DNA of 5,690 nt from Promethearchaeota archaeon. GTDB lineage: Archaea; Asgardarchaeota; Lokiarchaeia; Sigynarchaeales; SOKP01. The first letter of the stretch is position 1, and every line of letters begins with the position of its first letter. Where the stretch lies: contig JAHLWV010000159.1 of the NCBI GenBank assembly GCA_019057735.1, positions 1 to 5,690 of the forward strand. Direction: 5' to 3'. Made by a program: the position numbers and the translations under genes. Shown here piece by piece: positions 4,854 to 5,690 of this stretch. The notes under the pieces are model-generated. The model was not told the origin of the DNA and ran no database searches. It saw nothing but the letters and a program-made list of their open reading frames with translations.

Positions 4854-5690
4854 TTGGCTAAAAAAAAGAAAAAGACCGATTCTAACGAGGATTCTGAAAT
4901 AGAAAAAGAGGATAATAACACCTCAGATTTAGAAAAAGAATTCGAAAAAGAATTTGAGGAAGATTTTGAAGATGAATTGGATTTAGAAGAGGAACTTGAT
5001 TTACTCGATACAGATGATATGGACGCTGATGTTGGAGAAATCGAAAAGATTGTCGATAAAGATGAAGAAAAAAAACAGTTATACCTAAGTACTGGTATTC
5101 ACATTGGAACAAAGTTATTATCTGGTGATGCTAGGCGATTTATTTATAGACAAACTAATTACGGGTTGTACGTAATAGACTTAACTCAAACCGACGAACG
5201 CCTTCTCGCAGCTGCTAAATTTCTTAGTAAATATGTGGAAGAAGGTAGCGATAAGGTAATTGTTTCATCCGTTAGAAGGTACGGAAAAGAACCCGTGAAA
5301 CAATTTTGTAAAGTGCTCGGGTGTCGAGCAATTACCGAACGGTTTATTCCCGGATCTTTGACAAATCCTATGATAGACGATTACATTAAAGACGCATCGG
5401 TTGTAGTCATCGTAGATCCTCACGCTGATAAAGTTATCTTAAGGGAAGCCAAATTGGCTCGAATTCCTGTAGTGTCATTGTTTGATACTGACGATATCCT
5501 TGACGGCATCGATCTCGCAATTCCCGCAAATAATCGAGGGAAAAAAGCGTTAGGACTCGCTTTTTGGTTTTTGGCAAGACAGATTTTGCTGGAATTGGGT
5601 AAAATTTCAAGTGAAGACGATTTTCCTTACACGTTGGAAGAATTCACTTCAAAAATCGTACCTGTTTATCGTCAAGAGAACGCACCATCG
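4854..5690 (+). CDS. rps2: Small-subunit ribosomal protein uS2, archaeal type, with acidic N-terminal extension; 3' end cut by the window edge
   Basis: Structural protein of the 30S subunit. 279 codons are open to the last base. The conserved core begins at about residue 76: STGIHIGT (79-86), RFIYRQTNYGLYVID (95-109), SSVRRYGKEPV (138-148), RFIPGSLTNP (163-172), VDPHAD (187-192), IPVVSLFDTDD (204-214) and DLAIPANNRGKKALGL (220-235), all typical of archaeal/eukaryotic uS2. Before it are a lysine run (3-7) and an acidic extension: 34 of residues 9-72 are Asp or Glu, with hydrophobic residues every fourth position (L26, F30, F34, F38, L42), so it may form an amphipathic helix. The start is TTG; see the ribosome site at 4842. 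The second half uses more G/C-ending codons than its neighbours, as expected of a highly expressed gene. In many archaea this gene follows rpl13-rps9-rpoN-rpoK-eno; here it has its own promoter and a divergent neighbour. The C-terminus is outside the window. Confidence 0.95.
   Translation, partial: MAKKKKKTDSNEDSEIEKEDNNTSDLEKEFEKEFEEDFEDELDLEEELDLLDTDDMDADVGEIEKIVDKDEEKKQLYLSTGIHIGTKLLSGDARRFIYRQTNYGLYVIDLTQTDERLLAAAKFLSKYVEEGSDKVIVSSVRRYGKEPVKQFCKVLGCRAITERFIPGSLTNPMIDDYIKDASVVVIVDPHADKVILREAKLARIPVVSLFDTDDILDGIDLAIPANNRGKKALGLAFWFLARQILLELGKISSEDDFPYTLEEFTSKIVPVYRQENAPS

Noticed and set aside
4925..5000. Repetitive GAA/GAT-rich tract, considered as a satellite or CRISPR-like repeat
   Set aside because: Units are irregular, without spacers, and are fully explained by Glu/Asp codons of uS2.
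4882..5112. Open frame of 76 codons on the minus strand
   Set aside because: It lies wholly opposite the acidic GAA/GAT-rich part of uS2, whose repetitive codons create few stops on the other strand; it has no recognisable motifs.
1..5690. Defence, CRISPR, toxin-antitoxin or mobile-element system
   Set aside because: No integrase, transposase, nuclease, toxin or repeat-spacer signature is present; the lone HD-domain protein matches a housekeeping-type archaeal family and has no defence partners nearby.

Overview
This 5.7 kb, strongly AT-rich window (about one third G+C by eye) is archaeal chromosomal DNA. The clearest evidence is an archaeal-type ribosomal protein uS2 at the right edge. Supporting evidence is an archaeal-style HD-domain protein, a split two-subunit dehydratase of the archaeal LeuC/LeuD (homoaconitase) type, TATA-like boxes 25-60 bases upstream of starts, oligo-T termination tracts and two TTG or short-leader starts. 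The zinc-ribbon/membrane-hairpin proteins at the left edge and the AT-rich base composition would fit an Asgard archaeon such as a lokiarchaeon. That placement is inference, not proof.

Layout from left to right: (a) the first 17 codons of a minus-strand gene, running off the left edge, whose product starts with a Cys-x2-Cys zinc knuckle; (b) a 428-base gene-free stretch with an oligo-T terminator and two small inverted repeats; (c) a complete minus-strand paralogue of the first gene, with a zinc ribbon split by a hydrophobic hairpin plus a second C-terminal zinc ribbon; (d) a divergent intergenic region with two promoters; (e) a plus-strand operon of thymidylate kinase (dTTP supply) followed by the large and small subunits of an isopropylmalate/homoaconitate-type dehydratase; (f) a minus-strand HD-domain gene converging on the operon with a 3-base gap; (g) a small glycine-rich membrane protein on the minus strand; (h) a divergent promoter region; (i) the plus-strand uS2 gene, which starts at TTG, carries a long acidic N-terminal extension and runs off the right edge.

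The genes do not form one obvious pathway. tmk-leuC-leuD look co-transcribed (gaps of 12 and 2 bases) although nucleotide and amino-acid metabolism are unrelated; the other genes seem to be independent units with their own promoters. I find no CRISPR array, mobile element, tRNA or rRNA. No convincing new multi-gene system is visible. The points most worth a second look are the tandem LITAF-like membrane zinc ribbons, the missing Walker A lysine in the thymidylate kinase, the non-standard substrate loop of the dehydratase small subunit, and the acidic extension on uS2.
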